Source of the DNA: Spinacia oleracea | Taxonomy: Eukaryota; Streptophyta; Magnoliopsida; Caryophyllales; Amaranthaceae | Reading direction: 5' to 3' | DNA length: 64,000 nt | NCBI RefSeq assembly: GCF_020520425.1 | Contig: NC_079489.1 | Coordinates: 21,476,001-21,540,000, forward strand | In this document: positions 46,898 through 58,146 of the stretch, piece after piece | Layout of the letters: every line of letters starts with the position of its first letter | Position numbering within the stretch: the first letter of the stretch is position 1 | Notes under the pieces: model-generated | The model's input: only the letters and a program-made list of their open reading frames with translations | Told to the model about the DNA's origin: nothing | Database searches by the model: none | Made by a program: the position numbers and the translations under genes

Positions 46898-47598
46898 TAA
46901 TTTAATTTAATTAATTAAGAAAACTGATTATTAAATCAAGCAAGTTAGTCATGGAAATAATAAGTGTAATAAATTGGATAGTACATTGTAATACATATTG
47001 AAAATCATGAAGAATCAACAAATTCGTTATGAGAATAATAAGTAAATTGGGTAATACGTACTACACATTCTTTCAATCATAATATTCCATAGTAAACACA
47101 TAAATTTTTGCATATTTTTTGCGACCAATAAAAATAAAAGTATCAAATTAAAGGACCTTAATTTCTGAATTGTGCTTAATTAAAAATACAAACGACCAAA
47201 TAGAAACTTAAGTTACATTTGGAAAACAGAGCATACTACGAGCACTGAAAAATAAAAATGTACAATATTTTACATGTGAATTATATTGGGGACCTATTTA
47301 TGATATAAGTATCTCTATTTTATAAGGGGAGTCCTGAAGTCATTTTTGTAAATGGACTTTTGGTATCCCTATAAAATAGTCTAAAATATCCTCCATAATT
47401 TCCTCATTAAAATGAGTTAATTAAAAAAGATGATTATTTTATGACATTAAATTTAATTAATTTAAAAATTGATTATTTAATTCGAATCACAAATTAAGAA
47501 AGATTAATGCAAATCATGGATTGATTTATGAAGTCTCTTAAAAGAAATAAATGGAAATTAGTTAATCAAAATTTAACAATACTTACCAATTATATTAA

Positions 47599-47984
47599 GG
47601 CAAATTTGTCAAAAACTACCTTATAAAATATGATTTTTGCGAAAAACTACCTTATAAAAAAAATGTTGTAATAAACTACCTTATAAAAAATTTATGTTGT
47701 AAGATACTACCTTTTCCCAAATTACGAACGTTTGATTGAAATTTCGGGATTGACTTTACCATATATATGTCACGTGCCATTTAATTACGTCTTTCCCGTT
47801 AGATGTCGCGTAATATGCACCTAGTAAAGTCAACGTCGTAATTTTGAATTAATGCTCATAATATGGCCAAAGGTAGTATCTTACAACATAAAATTTTTAT
47901 AAGGTAGTTTATTACAACATTTTTTTTATAAGGTAGTTTTTCGCAAAAATCATATTTTATAAGGTACTTTTTGACAAATTTACC
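47599..47984. mobile_element. Ladder-TIR Mutator-like MITE, 386 bp
   Basis: The ends are GGCAAATTTGTCAAAAACTA / GGTAAATTTGTCAAAAAGTA, with the exact 9-bp duplication TTATATTAA (47590-47598, 47985-47993). Each arm holds four CTACCTTATAAAA-type blocks spaced ~32 bp. Confidence 0.92.
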
Positions 47985-48085
47985 TTATATTAACATTAAT
48001 TGTAAACTAAAATAAAAAGATATTAAAGAAAATTAGTTAGTAAATCAGATTTAATCACAACAGACAAAAAATCAAAAATAAAATA

Positions 48086-49326
48086 CGGATTTTTCATGAA
48101 ATGACCCCGAGGTTTGCGTTAATGCACCAAATACCCCTAATGTTTCTAGAATGCACCAAATACCCCCGAGGTTTAAAACAATAACACCAAATGCCCTTAA
48201 TGAGCATTTTCCGTCCATTCCGTTAACTCTCTGTTAGCGTGAATTTACTTTTTTGCCCTTACTCAACCATTTTCTCTCCTAATCCTAATATTAAAACTTA
48301 ATTATATTAATTAAACCCCCCAAAAAAATAATTAACTACTATTATTTTTAAAACAAACCCAAAAAAGAAACCCAAAACTCTTTTTTGGGATCTTCTCTAA
48401 TTAAACCCAAATTTTACAAAAAAAATAAAAAAAAATAAACATTCTTGAACTTCCTTCTATTGCATTTCTTCTTCTTCCTTCTACTGCGTTTCTTCTTCTC
48501 TTCTTCTTCTTCTTCACCATTAAAACGCATCTCTCATCTTCCTCACCATCATATTAATTTAATCCAGTGTATACTTAATTATATTAGTTAAACCCAAAAA
48601 ATTAATTGCCTCAATTTAAAAAAAACCCCAAAAGTTTTGTTTGGGATTTCTTTCATAGATCTGAATTTTGAGGAGATGCGAAAAACGCAGGCTAAGACAA
48701 ACGCATACAGAAGCTTGCGACGGTGGTGGTAGAGGAGGCTGCGACGGTGGTGGTGGACCCTGCGATGTAATTGCCTCAATTGCGGTGGTGGAGCTTCTTC
48801 ACCCTCAATCTTCGATTGAGAAGACCCACCATATCTGATTTATTCAATGAATTTTTTGGGTTAAAGAAAGAAAAGAAGAAGAAGAGGGTGGTTGTAGGTC
48901 TGGGGAATATAGATTGGAATCCCCCAATATTGTTGATTTGGGGATAATATTTTTGTTAAGGTTTGTGAATTTTGAGGAGGTGCGAAAATCAAATGTGATT
49001 GTTTTAGGTTGAGTTGATCTGAATCTTTGAAAGGGGAAGCAATGGGGTTGGGGATTTTCAAAAAGCCCAAGGAATGTGAAGGTGAAATAATGGGTTAACA
49101 ATGGAGATTGAAAAGGGAAAGAGAAAGATACAGAAAGATAAAGGGAAAAAAAAGAAAAAAAAATTAACTTAATTTTAACGGAAAGTTAACGGAATAGACG
49201 GAAAATGCTCATTAAGGGCATTTGGTGTTATTGTTTTAAACCTCGGGGGTATTTGGTGCATTCTGGAAACATTAGGGGTATTTGGTGCATTAACGCAAAC
49301 CTCGGGGTCATTTCATGAAAAATCCG
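48086..49326. mobile_element. Ladder-TIR Mutator-like element, 1,241 bp
   Basis: The ends are CGGATTTTTCATGAAATGAC and its inverse, with the exact 9-bp duplication AATAAAATA (48077-48085, 49327-49335). The arms (~150 bp) repeat ATGCACCAAATACCCC every ~29-31 bp. The interior has TTCTTC-rich and GCGACGGTGGTGGT stretches that could be captured gene pieces, but no family is recognised. Same family as 61624-63304. Confidence 0.93.
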
Positions 49327-49710
49327 AATAAAATAAGAAAGTCACAATAAAACTCTTAATCAGAGCCAAATATAATCTTTATTAATCATATACTCCGTAC
49401 TTTATTTTTTCCTTTCAAGTATTTTATTATGCCACAGTTTTATGTTGTCACAAATAAATCATATTTTAATTAAAACTTTTTAAACGAAAATCGGGGAAAC
49501 AAACAACCCCGTAATAAAAATATGTCCCCAATTATTTTAATGTCTAATTTTTATGTAGAGAAATTTTGCGAATAATTTTTTCTACACAACATAATTTTAT
49601 TTTATTTATATATATCTTTGCACGCATCGTGTGCATTTAAGACTAGTATTGATAAGAATTTTTTTTATATATATATATCTTTGCACGCATCGTGTGCATA
49701 CAAGACTAAT

Positions 49711-50780
49711 ATTGATAAGAAGCGTGCCAAGGAAGGAATAAAGAGACAAAAAAGAAAGGACAAGGAGAGGAAGTTTCGTACATACCTAACAATTTAAATT
49801 TGTATATACTTGACCGTTAAGATTTCAAACGTAATACGAAACTTAATTAAAGACTCAAAAAACCATAACCAAAAAAAAAAGAGACCATAAACCAAAAGGC
49901 AAAAGCCGCCCCTTCCTCGTGCAATATACTTCTACTTGGTAGTTTTCATCTACCTAACTTTCAAATTTGGTTATAATAACTAGGTTGCTAGACCTTCAAA
50001 TTGTTGACTACTATACAAAATAAATACATTAAGTTTGTGCGTGAATCGTGATACCATCAAAATTAGAAGAACGAATACGTGCGTAATACTTCAAATCAGG
50101 TACCTTTCTGTTTTTCTTTTTAATTTCTATGTAATCTTGTTTCTTTATGGTATTAATGTAGTGTTTGGCCAATTTCTTAGCCCCTGTATTAAATTTGACT
50201 AATTAATTTCCATTAGTTATTTCCATAAGTATTTTCTCTTAAATTACACTTTAATTTTCTAGATAAATTCAGAATTGTGGCAAAAGGTAGAGTTTTGAGG
50301 GACGGTGATGACGATATGTACAAAGAAGAAATAAATTCAAAGTGGGAGGATGAAAGAGGTAGAGGGGAGAGAAAAACACCGTATGGAGCTAACTTTGGGG
50401 ATATTGAGTATTGAGTGACATCGATCACTACTTGGATAGTTAGATAAATTGAGAAACTTTTGGGGGAAAATGGACAATTGTGTTAATGTTAGTTTGAATT
50501 CAATTTGATTATTATCGAAATTGGATTCGTAGGTTGTGAAGTTGATGATGCATGGGTGGTGGTGGAACTTAATTTAATTTGGGGTTTCTTGGAGATGTTT
50601 GGTTGTGATTTGTTAAGTTGATTGATGATGCATGCGCAAATTAGTGGGTATATTATGATGTTTACCTATATAGAAGTATTCAAGTTTATAATGGGCCAAA
50701 TAGGGTAAAATTACTTTTGTTTCTTGATAGGCTTCTAAAATTCTGGGCCAAACAACTCTATTGTCTTATATAAATTTTTG
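49711..50780. other. No gene or mobile-element end recognised
   Basis: AT-rich intergenic DNA. Short frames such as 50213-50428 (minus) show no family resemblance. A pyrimidine/GT-rich part at 50280-50400 is slightly less AT-rich than its surroundings. Confidence 0.35.
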
Positions 50781-52231
50781 GCTATACCCGGGTACAGCCA
50801 AAGCTGGCTGTACCCCCCCCATTCAAAACGATGTCGTTTTGTGTTGTTTAAAATGAACATTAATATACTGGTACAAAAATGAACATTTACTATTTTGGAA
50901 ATGAACATTTACTATTTTGGAAATGAACATTTACTTATTTATTTGGAAATAAACTACAAAAATGAACATTTACTATTTCGGAAATGAACATTTATTTATT
51001 TATTTGGAATGAACATTTACTATTTTGGAAATGAACATTTATTTATTTATTTGGAAATAAACAATATAGGCGCTTGTAAAAACATAAAAGACCAATGAAG
51101 TGAACAATTTCATTATGAACATTAACCATATATGTATTGTGAACAAACAAATAAACAAGAAAGAACAAATATTTCAACAAAAAAGAACAAACAATATAAA
51201 AAATAACATAAAATTCCAGAAAAAAGAACAACCAATACAACAATTATGAACAATTTTATGATGAATTTTAAAGCCAACATGAAAGAACAAACAATACAAC
51301 AAGAAAGAACAAATACTGGTACAAAAATGAAAATTTACTTTTTCGGAAATGAACATTTATTTATTTATTTGGAATGAACATTTACTATTTTGGAAATGAA
51401 CCTTTATTTATTTATTTGTAAATAAACAACAAAAATGAACATTTATTCATTTATTTGGAATGAACATTTACTATTTTGGAAATGAACATTTATTTATTTA
51501 TTTGGAAATAAACAATATAGGCGCTTGTAAAAACATAAAAGACCAATGAAGTGAACAATTTCATTATGAATTTTAAAGCCAACATGAAAGAACAAACAAT
51601 AAATCAGATAATTATTATGAACAAACAAATAAACAAGAAAGAACAAATAATTCAACAAAAAAGAACAAACAATATAAAAAAGAACATAAAATTCCAGAAA
51701 AAAGAACAAACAATACACCAATTATGAACAATTTTATGATGAATTTTAAAGACAACATGAAAGAACAAACAATACAACAATAAGTTTGATGAATGAATTT
51801 ATAAAACAACAAGAAAGAACAAACAGTACAACAAGAAAGAACAAACAATACAAAAAGAAAGAATAAAAGATTAATGAAGAGTTTAATTATGAACATTAAC
51901 CATATGATTATTATAAACAAACAAATAAACAAGAAAGAACAAAAAATATAAAAAAGAACAAAAAATTCCAGAAGAAAAAACAAAAAATACAACAATTATG
52001 AAAATTTGATGATGAATTTAAAAAACAACATGAAAGAACAAACAGTACAACAAGAATGAACAAACAGTACAACAAGAAAGAACAAACAATACAACAAGAA
52101 AGAACAAACAGTACAATAAGAATGAACAAACAATACAATAAAAAAGAATAAACAGTCGACAAGAATGAACAAACAATATAAGCGCGTCGTTTTGAGGGGT
52201 ACATCCAGAGCTGGCTGTACCCGGGTACAGC
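50781..52231. mobile_element. Palindrome-capped element filled with GAACA-word repeats
   Basis: The ends are GCT(A/G)TACCCGGGTACAGCC palindromes. Each is followed inward by AGCTGG.TGTACCCC and AAAACGA, in inverted orientation (left 50781-50840, right 52185-52231). The interior is an irregular array of ATGAACATTTACTATTTTGG (50862-51520) and GAACAAACAATACAACAAGA (51130-52170) variants, strongly A-rich on plus. Minus-strand frames here (for example 51615-51995) are repeat artefacts. I could not find a convincing target duplication. Grouping with Mutator-like elements is by structure only. Confidence 0.65.
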
Positions 52232-52281
52232 AGTTAGCGATTGACTCACACCATTAACTTGATGGTGTGGCATGTTCACAC

Positions 52282-52384
52282 TTATATATAATCCCAGCGT
52301 GTTGGTTAACAAAACTTAAAAGTAAGGATAAATTATATATAATCCCAGCGTGTTGGTTAACAAAACTTAAAAGTAGGGATAAAT
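52282..52384 (+). repeat. ~53-bp tandem duplication
   Basis: TTATATATAATCCCAGCGTG..AACTTAAAAGTA(A/G)GGATAAA occurs twice in direct tandem. The second copy is interrupted by the element at 52376. Confidence 0.8.
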
Positions 52385-52900
52385 TATTTTTTACCACCTA
52401 AAAATATCGAAAAAATGTTTTTACCACCTAAAAAACTAAAACTTGTATTTTACCACCTAAAAAAATTTAAAACTTGTTTTTTACCACCTAAAAATGGAAA
52501 AATGTATTAAAATGTTATGTAGGGGCGACAATAACGGTAATACTTCTTATATGTTCTATTCTTCCACGATTTCATGTATTTAACTCTCTTCACTTCCCCA
52601 ACTTACTTATGTTTCATGAATTTGCATAATTTTTTACCACCATTAATTCACAAAATCGACAAAAATTAATGAAAGTAAAGCAAGAAGAGTGAAAGAGTTA
52701 AGGAAAATCATATAGGGAGTGTAAAAAATTGGAGGAAAGTTGAATTAGATAGCCATACATAAAAGATTTATCTAATTTTTACCTTTTAGGTGGTAAAAAA
52801 CAAGTTTTAATTCTTTTTAGGTGGTAAAATACAAGTTTTAATTTTTTAGGTGGTAAAAACAATTTTTTGATTTTTGTAGGTGGTAAAAAACAATTTGTCC
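52376..52900. mobile_element. Ladder-TIR element, 525 bp, 8-bp TSD
   Basis: The ends are GGGATAAATTATTTTTTACC / GGACAAATTGTTTTTTACC, with the exact 8-bp duplication TAAAAGTA (52368-52375, 52901-52908). Each arm repeats TTTTACCACCTAAAAA about four times, spaced 29-31 bp. The TIR layout matches the Mutator-like elements here. The 8-bp duplication would also fit hAT. There is no coding sequence. Confidence 0.88.
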
Positions 52901-53749
52901 TAAAAGTAACCAGCATAGAAAATAAAGTAACACGAGTCTATACAAGGAACTTATCTCTAACATGAAATTGAAGAAACTTCAATAAAACAAGAAAGCTAAC
53001 ACCAGTCTATTCAAGGAAGCTCTAAAATAAAATTCAAAAAACTGCAGTAAAACAAGAAAAGTAACAGCGAATACAATGTATAAGTAACACCAGCATATTA
53101 AGTCAAGTAAAACCAGTCAATAACTTTCTACATAGTAGTTGTACGCGAGGGAATTGCTCGTGCACATCACACCATCAAGTTGATGGTGTGGCTGGTCACA
53201 CAAGAGACACACTACTATTTCTCAAGTGTTTCTCAAGAAACAACTTCTATAGAACTACTTATGAGAAATAGAAGTAGTTTTCCATAAGCTTGGCCAAAAA
53301 AACCCAATTACATATAGAGATAGAATCTCTTATGATATTTTATGTATATACTTCTAATTGCGTTAGGTTTCAATTCCTAATATAATTAGGACTAATATTG
53401 TAACCCACACTCCAATTCACGGAGTTTCACAATGTCTAATCTGATATCACATAATCGTTCGGTATCACTGTCAGTTTCCAGTTTTTTGTCTTGTAAGTCA
53501 TATGATTTAGATTGAATCATGACAAAAAAAAAATCGTACTTATAGTAATCATGTTAATTTTGTAAACTGACAACACAAAACTAGAAACTAGTTTTTGTGA
53601 TTTTCATATTTTGGTGTTTAGTTTTGTAAAAAACAAAAAACTGAAAACAAAAAATGATACCGAACGAGCCAATAGGTTTTAATCTAGTTTACACAAAATT
53701 ATTATTCTTCATTTTATTTTATTTTGATATAGGAACAATGGTACACCTT

Positions 53750-53925
53750 TTTTTTTACCACCCGGTTCACCTATAGGGTTATCCGGATTAGGGCCGAGTT
53801 CTGGGTGGATGGTTCTAGTTCCCTCCTATTATTATTGTGGGGGATCGAACACGCAATTTTTCCTACCAAGTTCAGCCTCAATCACCAGTTAACCAACAGG
53901 CAATTGGTATAGCTAGTGGTACGTC
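53750..53925 (-). mobile_element. tRNA-derived SINE with A-tail
   Basis: On the minus strand an A-box-like CTGTTGGTTAACTGG and a B-box-like GTTCGATCCCC are followed by a body and an A run (T run on plus near 53750). The structure is that of a tRNA-derived SINE. The edges are approximate. Confidence 0.65.
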
Positions 53926-53935
53926 TATTCATTAC

Positions 53936-54227
53936 CGTAATTTGGATTATACACCCGGGTGCACAGTGCTCATCGTGCACCCTGTTGAACATTTATTGAA
54001 AATCTAATGAACATGGAGAATGATTTCAATGTACATGTACTAGTGAAATATTTAAACTATATGTTCTATAGATTTGAACTATATGTTCATTAGCTATATA
54101 TTCTTTGGATATGAATAATATGTTCTTTGGGTATGAATAATATGTTCTTTGGGTATGGATAATATGTTCATTTAAAAACAGGGTGCACAGTGAACATTGT
54201 GCACCCGAGTGCATAAACTATATTGTG
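53936..54227. mobile_element. Palindrome-capped Mutator-like MITE, 292 bp
   Basis: The ends are CGTAATTTGGATTATACACC / CACAATATAGTTTATGCACT. Both lead into CGGGTGCACA(G/A)TG, which folds with a nearby inverse GTGCACCC. The exact 9-bp duplication ATTCATTAC lies at 53927-53935 and 54228-54236. The interior has repeated GAACAT/ATGTTC words. It is nested in the copia relic. Confidence 0.87.
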
Positions 54228-56590
54228 ATTCATTACGTTTTCCGCTTTTTTCTTCCCTTTGCGTAAACCATATTAGAATTCTCTAGCCTAATCAAGTAGA
54301 GATTCTTGATTATTTTTTTCTTATTATCTTAGGAATAGTAGTATCATCCTAGTAATATCATAAGCAACGATGAGCAAATCAAACCCGACGGCATCCCAAA
54401 TCCACCCTCGAGTGAATATTATCCTGCTCTATCTGTCAATAATATTAAGAATATCATCCCTTTAATTCTTTATCGGAAAAATATTTAATACACGAATTGA
54501 GTTAAATTGTTCGAATGTCATGTTGATGTCTTTAGTATTCTCGATCCAAAAACTCCCCGTCCTATGGACATCTCCAACGCTATGTGGAAGAGACTTGATT
54601 CTATAGTGAAAAATTGGATTTATGGGACATGCTCTATAGATCTCCTTAAAACAATTTTTTGTAGGGGAGCCGCCACTCAACAGATGTGGAGTAAACTCAA
54701 GGCGATACTAGGGTGGTTCATTTGGAAAATCAATTTTAACATCTTCATTTGAATAATTTTTCCAACACGGATTCTTATTGATCGGGTTACCATGTGTGGG
54801 AATTTGACTATTATCCTTTCAATTTATTTTGTGTCAAGAACGGGTTAATTTTCTGATTTTCTTGTCCTCATACTTCCTCTCATAATGGAAAAGCCGAATA
54901 CGTGGTTAGGACAACCATTAGTATGTCTCATACTCTGCTTTTCCGTGCATCATTTCCACCACAATATTGGGTCGATTCTTTAGAAACGACTACATATTTG
55001 TTAAACATCTTCCCTACCAAGTAACTAAACAATTGCACTCCCTCGCAAGTGTTGTTTAGAAAAATTCTATCATATTTCCATATTCGGATTTTTGAATGTT
55101 TATGATTTTCCAGCATACCGGCAACCGCTCCCCGTATATTAGCACCACGGTCCACCCCATGTGTCTTTTTGGGTTACCCTTCAAACCATGGGGGGGATAC
55201 AAGTGCCTTGGAATGCGGCGATACAAGATGAATATCGTGCTTTAATTAAAATAGGGACATGCGATTTGGTGTTTAAGCCTATGGGGGTGAATATTGTTAA
55301 TTGCATGTGGATTTTTCTCATAAAGAAATGACAAGGGTGACCTCATAAGCGCAAAAGTCATCTTGTTTGTGATGGCAGGTCGCAGAAAGTCGGAGTTGAT
55401 TGCGATGAGACCTTTAGCCTAGTTGTTAAGTTGACTACTATTCACATTGTTTTGGGTCTGGCTATGACTAGAAGTGTTCTATCCATCAACTAGATGTTAA
55501 AAATGATTTCCTTCATGGTGACTTAAAAGAGACGGTTTATATGCATCAACCCCCCCGCTTTTTTGATCTTATGGCTCCTAATCATGTTTGCCTACTTCGT
55601 AATTATATGGCCTCAAACAAGCACCTCTTTCATGGTACCAAACTTTTGCTATATTTTTATTATTGCAAATGAGTTTTATAATTGCAATGAACGATACTTC
55701 TTTGTTCACCTTGAAGAAAGACGTCACATGACCTATCTCCTTCTCTATTTTGCTATTATTTTGATCACTTTAGATATTTCGAGAGACCCGTACATGTATG
55801 GGGAATTGTAAGCTTGTAGCTACTCCTGTGGACGCTAAGTCTAAACTGAGTGCAGATTTGGGTCCAAAGGTTCAAGATCATACTAATTAAGTACCAAAAC
55901 TTGGAAGGTGTTCTCCAGTACCTCACATTCACTCATACTGATACAGCTTATGCGGTACAGCTAGTGTGTCTTTTAACGTATGATCTCCGGGAGACCTACT
56001 TTGATGCATTAAAGCGTATTTTGCAGTATGAATAGGGTGCTATTGATTAGTGAGTTACATTTATATGCTACAATTGATTTACAATTGATTTCTTATACTG
56101 ATGTAGATTGGGGCGGATGTCTAGACACATGCCCGCCGACTTCAGGTTATTCTTGTTTTCTAGGCGACAATTTAATTTCTTGGCCCTTCAAGCATCAACA
56201 TACGTTGTCCAGATCTAATGTAGAATCATAAGAGATATATAGAGGCGTATCAAATGTTGTTGTTAAGGCATGTTGGTTACGTAGTCTCTTACTTGAGCTA
56301 CATTGTCCTCTTCGAAAGGCCACCATTATGTCAATACAGTCTATCTTGCTTGCAACCCAGTATAACACCAATGGACTAAGCACGTCGAGATGAATATGTA
56401 TTTTGTTTGGGAAAAGGTGGCGTTGGGTCAAATACGGGTGCTCCATGTTCCTTCCCGGTACCAGTTTGCAGACATTTTCATGATAGGCATTTCGCGGTTT
56501 TTGATTTTAGGAATAGTCTTATCGTACGACCTCCTCCCACTATGATTGCGGAGGTGTGATAGAGATAGAATATCTTAGGATATTTTATTT

Positions 56591-56934
56591 ACTAGTCTTA
56601 CAAAGATATATGAACATCGAAAAGGTCTCAGTTCATCACTGATTTATTTTGGAAAAAGAGAGAGAAATAAATATATTCAAATCACCTAATAACATTCATA
56701 CATCACAAACCGATGCGTGCAAAGATATAAGAATTGAACATTGGAAAGGTCTCAGTTCATCACTGATTTATAATGAACTAAGTGAGAGATTGCAGTAACT
56801 CCGTGATGATCGTTGGATCATTTCTGTTTTTTTAAAAAAATAATAATTATGAAGGGTATAATGGACTATTTCATAGGGGACACGAAAAATGTGATTACTA
56901 TTTTAACCTCAACTCTTCCCTTATATAATAGAGA
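56591..56934 (-). mobile_element. Short Helitron nested in the copia 3' LTR
   Basis: On the minus strand it starts TCTCTATTATATAAGGGAAG (after an A) and ends AAGACTAGT. The end TATCTTTGCACGCATCG lies internally, next to a ~40-bp duplicated piece (56610-56650, 56735-56775), so the 3' end is rearranged. It is the same family as 47312-49647. The LTR halves flanking it join to match the copy at 57099. Confidence 0.7.
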
Positions 56935-57098
56935 TAATATAATTTTAGTGGCATTATGTTTTCTAATATAATTAGGACTAACGTTGTAATCCACCATATA
57001 TATTTGATCAATGGTAACACTTCAATTCTCGGAGTTTGACAATATCTAACAATTACCACTTTCATTTGTGTGGTCGTTCTGCGCTTTGATTGATAGGG

Positions 57099-57252
57099 TG
57101 TGATAGAGATAGAACCTCTTACGATATTTTATGTACAATAGCTTTATAGTCGCATTAGCTTTCCTAATATAATTAGGACTAAGGTTTGTAACCCACCATA
57201 CATATTTGATCAATGGTAATACTCCAGTTCACTGAGTTTTATAATACTAACA
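57099..57252 (+). mobile_element. Second, uninterrupted copy of the copia LTR
   Basis: TGTGATAGAGATAGAACCTC ... TACTAACA, ~154 bp, matching 56555-57051 once the Helitron is removed. The 45 bases after each copy (AATTACCACTTTCATTT..TGGTCGTTCTG) are also shared, so LTR plus flank was duplicated in tandem. Confidence 0.75.
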
Positions 57253-58146
57253 ATTACCACTTTCATTTATATGGTCGTTCTGGTATTTGTTTACTTTGAA
57301 CCGTATAGGATTCTCTTCTATCATCTGGAAGGATGAATTAGGTTTTATCTATGTTAGAGGTTTAACCTAGGTCGTTTTAATTTACTGGTCAACGGAAAAG
57401 TTACACAGATGTTTGCGTTTGGAATTGTTTTGATTGATAAATGTATTGGTATCTCCATCGTTTATCAGATTCTATTGGTTGAAGGTGGGTTTGGTGAGAC
57501 TGGTGAGGATTGGGAATTGGAGATAAGAGATCGGAGGAGCGGGTAGAAAAGTCGTTGTAAGTTGTAGTTCATAAAGTTAGTTCTTATTCAATCTTTTAGA
57601 ATTTGGATCACTTAAGGAATTCATCATTAATAAATTTTAGTATTAACCATTGCGTTTGATCATACTAGCTCTCTAAATGAATTGAATTTTATGGTTCGTG
57701 CTGCGCAAACATTGATGATAAGGGTTGAAATTCTGCGCGAATTTATACGTAAACGACATTAACTTTAGCTGTTAGTTTTTTTACGCTATTGTCGTGTGAT
57801 TGGTATACACGCACGCTCAGATCTTCAACTTGATGATGTGACCATTGTTAATTATGTTATACAAACAAATTAAAAATACAGAGAAATGAATAAACCAATC
57901 ATAAGCTGCTATGTGGCATGGATTTACATCCCAAAAGCCCTATTTTCTTTTCCATGGAATGTAAGCAACTAACGACCGTTGTAACTTACAGGTCCACTGG
58001 TCCAGTGTATAGTCGGAGAATGTAGAGGTCGGAGAATGTAGAGGTCGGTTTACGGGTTACGTGGCAGTTTTTGATTGCCTTTCCTCATTTCTTATTCTAA
58101 CAAATCCTTTTATCCCAATTCCGTAAAAATGACCCTTAAATACTAA
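57253..58146. other. No gene or element end recognised
   Basis: Mixed-composition intergenic DNA. One imperfect copy of an 'ATCTTCAACTTGATGATGTGA' palindromic motif lies near 57821, and a short direct repeat (GTCGGAGAATGTAGAG, twice) near 58012-58044. Confidence 0.35.

Larger units (their letters stand above)
47312..49647 (+). mobile_element. Non-autonomous Helitron hosting two Mutator-like elements
   Basis: The 5' end is TCTCTATTTTATAAGGGGAG after an A. The 3' end is TGCACGCATCGTGTGCATTT then AAGACTAGT (CTAGT at 49643-49647), with a clear hairpin TGCACgcatcGTGTGCA. The elements 47599-47984 and 48086-49326 lie inside. Removing them leaves about 700 bp. A second, near-identical 3' end follows at 49669-49710 (ending CTAAT), which suggests tandem or nested copies. 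No helicase is encoded. Confidence 0.68.
53311..57051 (+). mobile_element. Decayed Ty1/copia element with nested insertions
   Basis: A 5' LTR relic (53311-53441) is followed by a degenerate tRNA-Met-type primer site (TGATATCACA). Fragments of gag ('SNAMWKRLDSIVKNWIYGTC', 54565-54625), integrase ('PPQYWVDSLETTTYL', ~54958-55000), RT ('[20 protein letters not shown]', ~55495-55550) and RNase H ('SYTDVDWGGCLDTCPPTSGY', ~56090-56150) appear in order but in different frames with many stops. A purine tract ATTGCGGAGG precedes the 3' LTR at 56555-57051. A SINE (53750-53925), a palindrome-capped element (53936-54227) and a Helitron (56591-56934, in the 3' LTR) are nested inside. Confidence 0.8.

Noticed and set aside
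50781-52290. Target duplication CTTATATA around the GAACA element
   Set aside because: The right copy (near 52280) lies ~50 bp beyond the inverted end and the match is AT-rich, so chance is likely.
51043-52312. Minus-strand frames rich in Phe, Leu, Cys that resemble membrane proteins
   Set aside because: They are translations of the GAACA-word array; the apparent hydrophobicity follows from TTGTTC repeats.
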